Numbered from the stretch's first letter, positions 14,638-23,496 are shown. The stretch: 37,424 nt of DNA from Selenomonadaceae bacterium (GCA_017634675.1 JAGBMX010000137.1:122118-159541); one strand, 5' to 3'. The notes: generated by a model not told the origin, from the letters alone. Translations and numbers: made by a program.

Positions 14638-15579
14638 ATGACAGAACTTACAAAACTTCTAGGCATCAAATACCCAATTATTCAGGGGGGTATGGCTTGG
14701 ATTTCGGACGCTAAATTGGCGGCGGCGGTGTCGAATGCAGGGGGCGCAGGGATTATCTCGACCGGCGGCAGAAGCGTAGAGTACGCGAGAGACGAGATTA
14801 GAAAGTGTAAGGAACTTACAAAAGAGCCTTTCGGCGTAAACGTTATGTTGATGGCGCCGAATAAGGACGAAATAGTGGATGTTATTTGCGAAGAAAAACC
14901 CGCGTTCGTGACGCTTGGCGCAGGAAATCCCGTGCCGTATTTTGAAAAGCTCCATGCGGCGGGAATAAAAGCCGTGCCTGTTGTGCCGAACGTAAAACTT
15001 GCAAAACGGGTTGAAGCAAAAGGCGCAGACGCAATGGTTGTGGAAGGCATGGAAGCGGGCGGCCATATCGGCGTGCTTACCACGATGGCGCTTATGACGC
15101 AGGTTATCCCCGAGGTACACATTCCCGTTATAATGGCGGGCGGTTTCGCTGATGGCAGGGGTCTTGCGGCGGCTCTATTAATGGGAGCGGCAGGCGTACA
15201 GATGGGCACACGTTTCTTGGTTGCCGAAGAATGTTCGGTTCACGACAATATGAAGCAAAAATTGATAGAAGCCGTTGATACCGATACAATCGTAACGGGG
15301 CTTACAATCGGCGGGGCTGTGCGGGGAATTAAGAATAAATTTTCCGAGGAATTTGTAGCGCTTGAGCTGTCGGGAAAAGCCACAAAACAGGAACTTTTGG
15401 ATAAAGCCACGGGCACAAACAAATTGGCGGCGGTCGATGGAGATACGGAAAACGGCATGATGCAGGCGGGGCAAAGTTTGTTGCCACTCAAAAAAATCGA
15501 GCCGGTAAAGGACATTGTTGAAAATATCATATCTGAAGCCAAACAAACCATTAACGCAGCAAAGGAGATTTCACTGTGA
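14638..15579 (+). CDS. fabK: Enoyl-[acyl-carrier-protein] reductase II (FMN-dependent)
   Basis: FabK is the flavin-dependent enoyl-ACP reductase that finishes each elongation cycle in type II fatty-acid synthesis, used by many Firmicutes instead of FabI. The start is ATG 14638 after TGGAGG; upstream in-frame codons would read through the GC-rich repeat. The 313-aa protein follows pneumococcal FabK closely: KYPIIQGGMAWISD, GAGNPVPYFEKLHAAG, EGMEAGGHIGVLTTM, GTRFLVAEECSVHDN, and an MMQAGQ motif near the C-terminus. Related nitronate monooxygenases are the alternative, but the EAGGHIG and GTRF patterns favour FabK. Its stop overlaps the next GTG start. Confidence 0.9.
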   Translation: MTELTKLLGIKYPIIQGGMAWISDAKLAAAVSNAGGAGIISTGGRSVEYARDEIRKCKELTKEPFGVNVMLMAPNKDEIVDVICEEKPAFVTLGAGNPVPYFEKLHAAGIKAVPVVPNVKLAKRVEAKGADAMVVEGMEAGGHIGVLTTMALMTQVIPEVHIPVIMAGGFADGRGLAAALLMGAAGVQMGTRFLVAEECSVHDNMKQKLIEAVDTDTIVTGLTIGGAVRGIKNKFSEEFVALELSGKATKQELLDKATGTNKLAAVDGDTENGMMQAGQSLLPLKKIEPVKDIVENIISEAKQTINAAKEISL

Positions 15580-16469
15580 AAAAGATAATACGTTTTACGC
15601 TTGCGCTGACGTTGGTTTTTACCACGCTGTTTACATCGGCTTGCGGAGACGTAGCAAAAAAAGATGTGAAGTTTAAGATTGTAGCGTCGTTTTACCCGAT
15701 GTACATAACGGCTCTAAATTTAACGGACGGAATAGATGGGGTCGAAGTCGTAAATCTTACGAACGGCAGAGTTGGTTGCTTGCACGACTATCAACTTACC
15801 ACGGGCAACATGAAAACCTTGACGGCGGCGAACGTCTTTATTATCAACGGCGGCGGTATGGAAGAATTTATGCCTAGAGTTGAAAAAGATAATCCTAAGC
15901 TTGTTGTCATCGACTCTACGAAAGATTTAAACATTGATTGGATTAAAGACGACGAAGGTCATGTAAATTCTCATGTTTGGATGAACATTCGCCATTATAT
16001 AGAGCAAGTCCGCACCATAGCGAAGGGACTGGCCGCAGCGGATCCGACTCACGCCACCGTTTATGACAACAACGCCAGACATTATGAGGAACGGCTTTTA
16101 CGCCTAGAAGAAGAAATGAAAAAAGAGCTCGAAGGCCTTCCCCACAGAGATGTTGTTACCTACCATGAATCTTTCCCGTATTTTGCCAAGGAGTTTAACA
16201 TAAACGTAGTAGCCAACATAGAAGAAGAGCCGGGACACGAGCCAAGCCCCCGTCAAATCGAAGATATGGTAAAAAAACTTTCATCGCTAAAGAACAAAGT
16301 TATATTGACAGAATCTGCGACGGCGCCAAGTTCTGCCGAAATGATAGCCTATGAAACAGGCGCGCAGATTTACGCCATAGACCCAATCGAGGGCGGCGAG
16401 TCCAACAAATACGCTTATATAGATGCAATGCGCAAAAATGCAAAAGCGCTTAGGGAGGCGCTAAAGTAA
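15576..16469 (+). CDS. Metal (zinc-type) ABC transporter substrate-binding lipoprotein
   Basis: This is a 297-aa cluster A-I (ZnuA/TroA/PsaA family) periplasmic binding lipoprotein. The signal peptide ends in lipobox FTSAC. Likely metal ligands are the His in GCLHDYQL, the His in SHVWMN, the His in VTYHESFPYF and an acidic residue near the C-terminus (IDPIEGGE). There is only a short DDEGHVNSH stretch rather than a long His-rich loop. The GTG start overlaps the fabK stop (GTGA) with AAAGGAG upstream, so both are co-translated. No ABC ATPase or permease is adjacent, so the rest of the transporter must be elsewhere. A strong terminator follows. Confidence 0.9.
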   Translation: MKKIIRFTLALTLVFTTLFTSACGDVAKKDVKFKIVASFYPMYITALNLTDGIDGVEVVNLTNGRVGCLHDYQLTTGNMKTLTAANVFIINGGGMEEFMPRVEKDNPKLVVIDSTKDLNIDWIKDDEGHVNSHVWMNIRHYIEQVRTIAKGLAAADPTHATVYDNNARHYEERLLRLEEEMKKELEGLPHRDVVTYHESFPYFAKEFNINVVANIEEEPGHEPSPRQIEDMVKKLSSLKNKVILTESATAPSSAEMIAYETGAQIYAIDPIEGGESNKYAYIDAMRKNAKALREALK

Positions 16470-16521
16470 ATTATACTTTTTTATCACAAAATCATGCAAT
16501 ATCGTTCATCGAATTAATAAT

Positions 16522-16565
16522 AAAAGCGGCTGCAACTCATAAAATCACGAGTTACAGCCGCTTTT
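16522..16565 (+). terminator. Rho-independent terminator after the metal-binding lipoprotein gene
   Basis: AAAAGCGGCTG-C-AACTC pairs with GAGTT-A-CAGCCGCTTTT, a 16-bp stem with one mismatch and a short A/T loop. It ends the fabK operon. Confidence 0.85.
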
Positions 16566-16620
16566 CTGGCATCAAATAAAGTAGTTCTCAGTTTAAGTTC
16601 TTTGCCGGACAATCTGTTTC

Positions 16621-16660
16621 ATTATTTTTCCCGTTTTGAGTTTTTAAAAAGAAAAATAAT
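16621..16660 (-). terminator. Hairpin after the phosphatase pseudogene
   Basis: ATTATTTTTC and GAAAAATAAT form a 10-bp stem about 13 bases downstream of the pseudogene stop on the minus strand. It is probably the leftover terminator of that gene. Confidence 0.5.
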
Positions 16661-16672
16661 AAAAGTAAGGGC

Positions 16673-17579
16673 TTAGAGTTTGCTTAAATTATCAAAAGAA
16701 AGAATGGCTTTTTGGAAACGAGCTTCGACATCTTTTAGGCGGTATAGACTGTCGTGGTTTTCGGTTATGCCGTTTAGTTTTAGGCGATAAACCATAGGCG
16801 GGTTATCTTCTGTTAAGATTTCACGATTTTTAAGCTGCTCAACACTTTGATATATAAGTTCCGGCGCAGCGTATTCCTCACCATGAGCCTTTGATTTTAG
16901 GTTGCTTTTCTTTTTCAATGCTTATTTGCATATCTTTTATCGTAAATGACTTGCCCGCTTTTGCCATGGGCGAATCCTTGTAATTTATGACTTTCTCGAC
17001 GGTTTTAAATGCTCTCTCAAATTTTTCTTTCATACCGTTATTGTTAAACCTGTCAAGCATTTCTTTTCTAGCCTTATCTTTGAAGCCTTCGCTGTAATAT
17101 GCAAGATGAGGACTAAAGACCAAATCGCTGCTTTCCGGTTCAAATTTATGCTCGACGGTTATATTGGCAAGAGGAAGAAAACCTGCGGCGAAAAATCTTG
17201 CGGTTGCTATGGTGCGCTGCTTTGAATTGGCGTAAAACCTCATCTCGCCATCTTTTGGTTGGTATACTTCAGAGATAAGTTTTTCGCTTGTTAATGCTCT
17301 TCTAAAGTACTACCCCATGATAGTTTCGAGTTGCCCGCCTTTAAGGGAAAGTTTTTCAGGTGCCGATGTCCATTTGAACCACTGATGCGGCGTAGCTAAT
17401 TTGATGTCAAAATTCGGCGCAGATATGGGTGACCTTATGTTACGCCTGCTTAATATAGTCATCTTTTGAAGCATATACTTTTCGTGAAAAGCTGAATCCC
17501 GCCCTACCCAATATGCATCAGTCTTGACTCATATTATTAACAAAAAGAAAAATAACAGAGTTGAAATTTTCTTGATCAT
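16673..17579 (-). pseudogene. Decayed histidine-type acid phosphatase (phytase/Agp-like)
   Basis: Read from ATG 17579 (after an intact AGGAGGA site), the minus strand encodes a recognisable histidine acid phosphatase with several lesions. A TGA stops the frame at codon 17, in the signal peptide. The active-site RHGxRxP region reads SRRNIRSPI, so the nucleophilic His is Arg. A TAG follows IMG where family members carry MMGQYFR, a likely CAG-to-TAG change. The frame then runs through FYANSKQRTIATARFFAAG (conserved family motif) to a stop at 16878. The C-terminal piece (APELIYQSVEQL, DNPPMVYRLKLNG) resumes in another frame. The catalytic GHD region and perhaps 150 codons between the pieces are missing. 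Two small open frames in this span are fragments, not separate genes. Confidence 0.88.
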
Positions 17580-17656
17580 ATGTTTATCCTCCTAAATGTA
17601 TTCACTTACCCATTCTTCTATTTTTTTTATTTTTCCTGCAACAAATAAAGGACGCA

Positions 17657-17680
17657 CAATTTGTATACAATCATACAATT
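17657..17680. promoter_or_regulatory. Possible GntR-type operator before malic enzyme
   Basis: TTGTATACAA (17661-17670) is a perfect 10-bp palindrome, followed by CATACAAT as a half-site echo. Palindromes of the TTGTATACAA kind are typical of FadR/GntR-family repressors. It lies just upstream of the malic enzyme -35 box, so it may be an operator. Confidence 0.4.
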
Positions 17681-17690
17681 TTACTTAATC

Positions 17691-17720
17691 TTGACTCAAA
17701 TGGGACTTTCGTGCTAATAT
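17691..17720 (+). promoter_or_regulatory. Sigma-A promoter for malic enzyme
   Basis: TTGACT (17691-17696) and TAATAT (17715-17720) are separated by 18 bases, giving a start near 17727 and a leader of about 50 bases before ATG 17778. Confidence 0.65.
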
Positions 17721-17777
17721 GTGAAACGCAACTCTTGTAAAAAAAGAGTGAAAGCAATTGTAGGAAGGAAGAACAAG

Positions 17778-19100
17778 ATGAATCAAACGGATAAAGACGC
17801 ATTGGCACTGCACAAAAAATATCACGGAAAGCTCGAGATGGTAAGCACTGTCCCCTTAGATTCCGCTGAAGATCTTACTTTGGCGTATACTCCGGGGGTC
17901 GCAGCTCCATGCCTTGCTATAAAAGAAAATCCCGATGCTGTTTACGATTACACATCGAAAAGAAACATGGTGGCTGTTGTTACCAACGGTACAGCAGTTT
18001 TAGGACTTGGAAATATCGGAGCTGCGGCGGGGTTGCCAGTTATGGAAGGCAAAGCGATTTTGTTTAAGGTTTTCGCTGGCGTTGACGCCGTACCCGTTTG
18101 CCTTAATACAACAGATCCCAAAGAAATAATAAGGACTGTCGAACTTTTGGAACCGGCTTATGGCGGGGTTAATTTGGAGGATATTAAAGCGCCGGAATGT
18201 TTTGATATCGAAAACGCCCTTAGGGATAAGGTGAAAATTCCGGTATTTCACGATGACCAGCACGGTACCGCAATAGTCATAACGTCCGCCCTGATGAACG
18301 CCCTTAAAATTGTAAACAAAAAGTTTGAAGAAGTTAAAATCGTCATAAACGGCGCCGGCGCCGCAGGTCAGGCTATTGCTAGGCTTCTTGCCGCGGTAAA
18401 GGCCAAACACATTATTTTATGCGACACCAAGGGCGCTATTTACGAAGGCCGCAAAGAAGGCATGAATCCCTATAAAGACGCCATAGCAAAGGTGACAAAC
18501 CGCGAAAAGGAAGCCGGGACTTTAGCGGACGTTATGAAAGGCGCAGATATCTTCGTTGGCGTATCTAAAGGTAATTGCGTCACGGAAGATATGGTAAAAA
18601 CCATGGCCAAAGACGCTATCATTATGGCGATGGCAAATCCTACCCCGGAAATTATGCCTGACGACGCAAAAGCCGCCGGAGCCAGAATTGTTGGCACAGG
18701 GCGCTCAGATTTTCCGAATCAGGTAAACAACCTTTTAGCATTCCCCGGTATCTTTAGGGGCGCATTGGATGTAAGAGCCACCGACATCAACGATGAGATG
18801 AAGATTGCCGCAGCAAAGGCGATAGCGTCGTTGGTTGAAGATGATAAACTTTCAGAAGACTATGTTATCGTAAGCCCCTTTGACGCAAGAGTTGCGCCAA
18901 CCGTGGCAAAAGCCGTAGCTCAAGCCGCAATAGATACAGGTGTTGCTCGTAGAGCAGGCTATACGGCAGACGATGTGGAAGCGCATACCAAACGACTTAC
19001 AACAGAGCTTCACCCCAACCACGAGAGTTTCTTGAAACGTATGCAAGCCGGTTTAATCAAGGCTTGGAAAAAAGTTCCCCTTGTAAAAAAACCTGCGTAA
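17778..19100 (+). CDS. NAD(P)-dependent malic enzyme (oxaloacetate-decarboxylating)
   Basis: This enzyme converts malate to pyruvate and CO2 with reduction of NAD(P)+. The start is ATG 17778 after GGAAGGAAG; the earlier frame begins at the promoter -10 box and is unlikely. The 440-aa protein has the short bacterial form without a phosphotransacetylase domain. Visible motifs are [13 protein letters not shown] near the N-terminus, the Lys-containing [13 protein letters not shown], divalent-metal site residues in [11 protein letters not shown], and the dinucleotide loop NGAGAAGQA. It stands alone between a promoter and a strong terminator. Cofactor choice (NAD or NADP) cannot be read safely. Confidence 0.95.
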   Translation: MNQTDKDALALHKKYHGKLEMVSTVPLDSAEDLTLAYTPGVAAPCLAIKENPDAVYDYTSKRNMVAVVTNGTAVLGLGNIGAAAGLPVMEGKAILFKVFAGVDAVPVCLNTTDPKEIIRTVELLEPAYGGVNLEDIKAPECFDIENALRDKVKIPVFHDDQHGTAIVITSALMNALKIVNKKFEEVKIVINGAGAAGQAIARLLAAVKAKHIILCDTKGAIYEGRKEGMNPYKDAIAKVTNREKEAGTLADVMKGADIFVGVSKGNCVTEDMVKTMAKDAIIMAMANPTPEIMPDDAKAAGARIVGTGRSDFPNQVNNLLAFPGIFRGALDVRATDINDEMKIAAAKAIASLVEDDKLSEDYVIVSPFDARVAPTVAKAVAQAAIDTGVARRAGYTADDVEAHTKRLTTELHPNHESFLKRMQAGLIKAWKKVPLVKKPA

Positions 19101-19106
19101 AAAATA

Positions 19107-19140
19107 TCGAGACAGACGAATTCTTATGCGTCTGTCTCGA
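19107..19140 (+). terminator. Rho-independent terminator after malic enzyme
   Basis: TCGAGACAGACG (19107-19118) and CGTCTGTCTCGA (19129-19140) form a perfect 12-bp stem followed by TTTGATTTTATT. Confidence 0.85.
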
Positions 19141-19167
19141 TTTGATTTTATTGAAGAGGAGACGAAT

Positions 19168-20292
19168 ATGAACACAAATGAGACTTCCAGAGAAAAGATA
19201 ATAGTTAAGACAAGCGCAATAGGAATTGTCGCCAATGTGTTTTTGGCCGCTTTTAAGGCCGCAATCGGTTTCTTCAGCAATTCCATTGCAATTACGCTGG
19301 ATGCGGTAAACAATTTATCCGATGCGGCAAGTTCTCTGATTACCATTGTGGGCGCAAAATTAGCGGCTAAAGAACCTGATAAGGAACATCCCTTCGGTTA
19401 TGGACGTATCGAATACATGAGCGCCATAATTATATCTGTTATCGTATTGTATGCGGGAATAACCTCGCTTACAGAATCAGTAAAACAGATTTTTATTCCA
19501 GAAACTCCGGACTACAATTCAATTTTACTAGTAATTGTCGCCGTGGCGGTAGTTGTAAAGATTGTATTAGGACGATATGTCAAAAAAACTGGCGAGGAGG
19601 TAAATTCCGATGCGCTGATAAATTCCGGCGAAGACGCAAAGTTAGACTCGATAATCTCCGCAGCCACTCTTGTCGCGGCGGGAGTATACTTAATCAGCAA
19701 TATAGCGGTGGAAGCGTGGCTCGGCGCTATTATTTCCCTTGTCATCATAAAAGCCGGGTTTGATATGTTAAAAGAGACTGTATCAAAGATTTTAGGAGAA
19801 CGTGGCGACGCAGAATTAGCAAAAGCAATTAAGGCGACCGTAAAATCATTTTCAGGGGTACGCGGGGCCTATGATTTGGTACTCAATAATTACGGTCCAG
19901 ACGCATGGCACGGCTCAATTCATATAGAAGTCCCCGACACCTTTAGCGCCGCCGCTTTAGATAAATTATTAAGAGAGATTATGGTGGAAGTGCATAAAAA
20001 ACACAATGTGCTTTTAACTGCTATCGGCGTTTATTCTTTTAATACAAAGGATGAAGAAGCTAGGCGCATTGAAGAAAAGGTGCGTGAAATAGTTTTTTCC
20101 CATGAATACGTACGGCAAATTCACGGGTTTTACCTTATTAAAGAAACCAACACAATACGCTTCGACCTTGTAATAAGTTTTGACGCAGAAAACAGAAACA
20201 CTGTTTTCAAGGAAGCTGTGGAGGCTGTAAAACGAGAGTTCCCGAATTACAAGTTGCAAACAGTCATGGATACGGATTTTGCGGAAGAATAA
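19168..20292 (+). CDS. Cation diffusion facilitator, probable manganese-type exporter
   Basis: This CDF-family antiporter exports divalent metal across the inner membrane. The start is ATG 19168 after GAAGAGGAG; the longer frame would overlap the preceding terminator. The 374-aa protein has about six hydrophobic segments (between residues 10 and 195), then a cytoplasmic C-terminal domain that is longer than usual. The TM2 motif is DAVNNLSDA (NxxxD, N48 and D52), HPFGYGRIEY follows, and TM5 has DAKLD (DxxxD, D156 and D160) in place of the HxxxD typical of zinc carriers. NxxxD with DxxxD is the pattern reported for Mn-CDF proteins, so Mn(II) export (MntE-like) is inferred. Confidence 0.88.
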   Translation: MNTNETSREKIIVKTSAIGIVANVFLAAFKAAIGFFSNSIAITLDAVNNLSDAASSLITIVGAKLAAKEPDKEHPFGYGRIEYMSAIIISVIVLYAGITSLTESVKQIFIPETPDYNSILLVIVAVAVVVKIVLGRYVKKTGEEVNSDALINSGEDAKLDSIISAATLVAAGVYLISNIAVEAWLGAIISLVIIKAGFDMLKETVSKILGERGDAELAKAIKATVKSFSGVRGAYDLVLNNYGPDAWHGSIHIEVPDTFSAAALDKLLREIMVEVHKKHNVLLTAIGVYSFNTKDEEARRIEEKVREIVFSHEYVRQIHGFYLIKETNTIRFDLVISFDAENRNTVFKEAVEAVKREFPNYKLQTVMDTDFAEE

Positions 20293-20299
20293 ATAAGAA

Positions 20300-20332
20300 A
20301 ATGCCCTTCTCATTTTTGAGAAAGGCATTTTT
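20300..20332. terminator. Bidirectional terminator between the CDF and diguanylate cyclase genes
   Basis: AATGCC-CT-TCTC pairs with GAGAA-A-GGCATT, with A-rich and T-rich flanks on both sides. It separates two convergent genes and could serve both. Confidence 0.75.
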
Positions 20333-21517
20333 TTATTCGTCATGATCGCCCTTGTCGCCCGGCTTAACTTCCGTCTTATCCATGCGTTTTGCTTGCGCTT
20401 TGCCGTTTTCCTTGGCTATATAAAGTCCTCTATCCGCCACCTTATAGAGCGTTGCAAAATCCACGGCTTCGTTTGAGGTGCCTATCCCTATGCTGCATGA
20501 AAAACCCGTTGCGCCGCCGGTTAGCGTTACTTGCTTTAGAGCGTCTAAAACTTCGTTTGCTATTTCATCGGCGCGTTTTAGGTTTTCCTTCGCCAAATCA
20601 GGCATATAGACCATAAATTCGTCGCCGCCGACCCTGCCTATAATATCGTGGGCGCGGAAAGAGCGCATTAGGATGTTTCCAAAGGCTTTTAGCGCTTCGT
20701 CTCCCGCAAGATGCCCGTAATTATCGTTGACTTTCTTGAAATTATCGAAATCAAAGATAAAGAGCGCCTTATAAAGCCCTTCTTTGCTTTTTGCAAGAGC
20801 TTTCTTGGTGTCCGTTTCAAAGGTAAGCTTGTTCAAAAGTCCCGTCAAGAGGTCTTGACGGCTCCTGTCGGTGACTTCCGAGAATTTCTGCGCATACCAA
20901 TCAACATGCCACCATACAAAAATGCCCACTATAAAGAGAACAACAGCCACAACGCCTAAATTAGTCAGTATGAAATTCCTAATAGTGGCGTTAAACCCCT
21001 TTGCGGAGGTAGACGCTACAAGCGCACCGACAACGGAGCCGTCGCTTTCTTGGGTTATGGGTATGGCGTAGGCTTGGCTCGCCTCGTTGTTTATCACTAT
21101 GTCCTTAAACCAAATTTGATCGCCGTTTTTTAAAACATGCTCCAAAATCCGCTGATCCATCTTTAGCTTTGTAACTCGTCTCCCATTATCCATAAGGGAG
21201 GTTACCGCAACTTCCTCGCCGAAGAAAACGGTGATATCCGCGCCGGTTTCCAACTTTAAATCGTCGACTATCTCCGTTTCTTCCGACAAATTAAAGTTCA
21301 TGCCCCGCCAGATATTCCCGTCGGAACGGCGGTTGTAGTCGCCGTATCCCCTTGAAGTGTAAAAAGTAAGAGCGGCGAGCGCCGTGGAGCGCAAGTTGCC
21401 TTCTTTTTCGGCATATATCGCCGAACGGAATTGAGTGATGGAAAAAGCCAAAGAGATAATAACAAACAGTATCAGCGGCATACTGTTTGATAATAGTAGC
21501 TTTGTCCTTAAACTCAT
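20333..21517 (-). CDS. Membrane diguanylate cyclase with Cache-like sensor
   Basis: The 394-aa protein makes cyclic di-GMP. Topology: TM1 (about 8-29), an extracytoplasmic sensor of about 150 residues resembling a single Cache domain (ETGADITVFFGEEVAVTSL, then AIPITQESDGSVVGALVAS), TM2 (about 182-203), and a GGDEF domain (220-385). The active-site GGDEF is intact at 297-301, and RAHD at 288-291 is a proper RxxD inhibitory site five residues upstream, so product inhibition is expected. Its ATG overlaps the stop of the binding-protein gene (ATGA). That coupling suggests the two binding lipoproteins supply its extracellular signal. Confidence 0.95.
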   Translation of the reverse strand: MSLRTKLLLSNSMPLILFVIISLAFSITQFRSAIYAEKEGNLRSTALAALTFYTSRGYGDYNRRSDGNIWRGMNFNLSEETEIVDDLKLETGADITVFFGEEVAVTSLMDNGRRVTKLKMDQRILEHVLKNGDQIWFKDIVINNEASQAYAIPITQESDGSVVGALVASTSAKGFNATIRNFILTNLGVVAVVLFIVGIFVWWHVDWYAQKFSEVTDRSRQDLLTGLLNKLTFETDTKKALAKSKEGLYKALFIFDFDNFKKVNDNYGHLAGDEALKAFGNILMRSFRAHDIIGRVGGDEFMVYMPDLAKENLKRADEIANEVLDALKQVTLTGGATGFSCSIGIGTSNEAVDFATLYKVADRGLYIAKENGKAQAKRMDKTEVKPGDKGDHDE

Positions 21518-22476
21518 ATCTTATCCCTCGTTATAACGTCCACGCCCATATCCTTATCCACATTTTCACCCGTAAATTTACCTTCTAAGGCTTCCATCGC
21601 AAGATCAATCCCGTCACTGCCCATCTTCTTGGGTTTTTGCTGCATTGTGGCGTAGATAACCCCGGAATGAATTTGGGTCAGCGTGTAATCGCTTGTGTCA
21701 AAGCCGATTACCGCAGGTTTTATACCCATATCGTTAATCTGTTCGCACATCGCTCTCGTTATCTGCTCGTTTGCGCCGAAATACCCAACATAATTGGGGT
21801 GTTCCTTGACGTAATTTTTAATATTGCGCCTGTCTCCGTTCATTTCAAAGGCTTCCGCAACGGTGAAGTTCGTGCCTTCAAATTCGGCTCTGAAACCCTT
21901 GTCCCTAAGGATTCCGTTCTTTACGACTTTGTTTGCGCCGACTCCGATAATCCCGGAGGTTATTCCTTTTTCGGACAAGGCTTTTTTCATTACCTGCCCC
22001 GCCATGTGACCGGCTTTTTCGTTATCCGTGCGGAAAATCGCAAGACCCGGCAATGTTGCGGAACTGTCGACATAGATTATCTTAACGCCCGCATCTTTTG
22101 CCCGCTGCAATGCAGGATTAACCCCTTCGGGAGAAATAACGGAAATCAAGATGGCGTTTGCGCCGTCCGCCACGGCTTTATCTATGCACTCCATCTGTTC
22201 TTCGTTGGTGGAGTTTAGGGGGGCGCTCCATTCGTAGCGCAGATTGCCGTACTTCTTCGCCGATTGCTCGCAACCGTCGTTTATCTGTTTCCAATAATTG
22301 CTGCCTTGGTTCATTGTTATGAGATATACAACATATTTAGCGTTGGCCTCCTGCTTTACCTCGGCTTTTTCCTTTTTGCGCACTACCGTATCCTCGTCGC
22401 CGCAACCCGCTATGAAAAGCGAACAAAGGAACAAGCTCAAAAGAGCGAGAACGCTGATTAAAGTTTTTTTCCTCAA
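21514..22476 (-). CDS. Sugar-type periplasmic binding lipoprotein (Peripla_BP_4), paralogue B
   Basis: This is a binding lipoprotein of the ribose/galactose (LacI-like) fold, about 320 aa. The start is taken as TTG 22476 (MRKKTLIS) six to seven bases after GGGAGGG; the upstream ATG gives a charged extension before the signal peptide. The lipobox is FIAGC. Domain marks are YVVYLITMNQGSNYWKQI, the DGANAILISVISPEGVN strand-helix and a C-terminal VITRDKI. It is a clear paralogue of the neighbour at 22531, with the same ending and layout. There is no ABC ATPase or permease in the operon; a diguanylate cyclase follows directly. Confidence 0.92.
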   Translation of the reverse strand: MRKKTLISVLALLSLFLCSLFIAGCGDEDTVVRKKEKAEVKQEANAKYVVYLITMNQGSNYWKQINDGCEQSAKKYGNLRYEWSAPLNSTNEEQMECIDKAVADGANAILISVISPEGVNPALQRAKDAGVKIIYVDSSATLPGLAIFRTDNEKAGHMAGQVMKKALSEKGITSGIIGVGANKVVKNGILRDKGFRAEFEGTNFTVAEAFEMNGDRRNIKNYVKEHPNYVGYFGANEQITRAMCEQINDMGIKPAVIGFDTSDYTLTQIHSGVIYATMQQKPKKMGSDGIDLAMEALEGKFTGENVDKDMGVDVITRDKI

Positions 22477-22507
22477 AGGGATTCCCTCCCCCTTTACTTT
22501 AATTCCA

Positions 22508-22528
22508 TCCCGCATAAATGCGGGTATT
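22508..22528 (-). terminator. Small hairpin between the two binding-protein genes
   Basis: CCCGCAT-AA-ATGCGGG is a perfect 7-bp stem with a short AT tract on each side, immediately after the stop of the first paralogue. It may partly terminate or protect the upstream mRNA, making paralogue A more abundant than B and the cyclase. Confidence 0.5.
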
Positions 22529-22530
22529 TA

Positions 22531-23496
22531 TTAAATCTTATCCCGACTGATAATATGTACGCCTGTGTCTATCATCTGACCATTTTGCGTCACTTTGCCG
22601 TCTAACGCATCAACAGCCATTTTCACGCCCTCGTAACCCATCTTCTGCGGGTCTTGCTGCATTGTGGCGTAGGCGATATTGTCCTTTATCATGGCTAAAG
22701 TGACATCCGCCGTATCAAAGGCGATAAACACGGGCCTTGCGCCGGTCTCTTTAAGCGCATCGCCGATGGCGAAGGTTGTCTGACCGTTTGAACCGAAGAA
22801 GCCGACATAATCCAAGTGATCCTTAACGAAATTCCTTATATTTTGCCGATCGTTGTTTAAATATGCAACTTCGGACATTTTAAAATCCGTGCCTTCAAAA
22901 GTTTCAGCAAAACCTTTTACTCTGGCTTCCGCATTCTCCGTATGCCCCATGGCTGTAAGTCCTATGGTTCCGGTCTTAACGCCTCTTTCCGTCAAAGCCT
23001 TCATCATTGCGCGTCCGGCTGCTTTGCCGGCTTCGTAACTGTTGGTCTCAATCGTCGCCACGGCTTCCACCGTTGCGGCGCTGTCCACATATACAAATTT
23101 TACTCCGGCTTCCTTGGCTTTTTCTATGTAAGGATTTACTTCCGTAGGCGATACGCATGAAATTATAATTGCTTCGGCTCCCTCTGTAACCGCCTTTTTA
23201 ATGCACTCGCCCTGTTCCGTCGCATCGTGGTTGTTAGGCGCCGTCCACTTGTACTCAATATCTCCCATTTCCTCGGCGGCTTTCTTGCACCCGGCGTCGA
23301 TAAGCTGCCAAAAATTGCTGCCTTGATCCATCGTAATAAGATGAACCTTATGGCGAATTTCTTTCTTTTCCGTATCCGAAGACTTTGCCGTACTTGTCAC
23401 CGAACGCACCGACACGGAATCGTCGCCGCAACCCGCAAACAGCGCCGCAAGCATCACAAGCGCTGACAAAAAAGCTATGATTTTAAAGCGTTTCAT
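22531..23496 (-). CDS. Sugar-type periplasmic binding lipoprotein (Peripla_BP_4), paralogue A
   Basis: This 321-aa lipoprotein (lipobox LFAGC) has the two-lobed LacI-like fold. Marks include KVHLITMDQGSNFWQLID in lobe 1, EGAEAIIISCVSPTEVN, KFVYVDSAATVEAVA at the hinge side and the ending IISRDKI. It leads the operon, with a strong GAAAGGAG site before the ATG. It shares sequence throughout with paralogue B. The family binds sugars, autoinducer-2 and related small molecules; the ligand cannot be read from sequence. With no permease nearby, a sensory role with the downstream cyclase is likely. Confidence 0.93.
   Translation of the reverse strand: MKRFKIIAFLSALVMLAALFAGCGDDSVSVRSVTSTAKSSDTEKKEIRHKVHLITMDQGSNFWQLIDAGCKKAAEEMGDIEYKWTAPNNHDATEQGECIKKAVTEGAEAIIISCVSPTEVNPYIEKAKEAGVKFVYVDSAATVEAVATIETNSYEAGKAAGRAMMKALTERGVKTGTIGLTAMGHTENAEARVKGFAETFEGTDFKMSEVAYLNNDRQNIRNFVKDHLDYVGFFGSNGQTTFAIGDALKETGARPVFIAFDTADVTLAMIKDNIAYATMQQDPQKMGYEGVKMAVDALDGKVTQNGQMIDTGVHIISRDKI

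Noticed and set aside
16673-17243. Two separate small genes (81 and 121 codons)
   Set aside because: Both match parts of one histidine acid phosphatase in different frames and are better read as pseudogene fragments.
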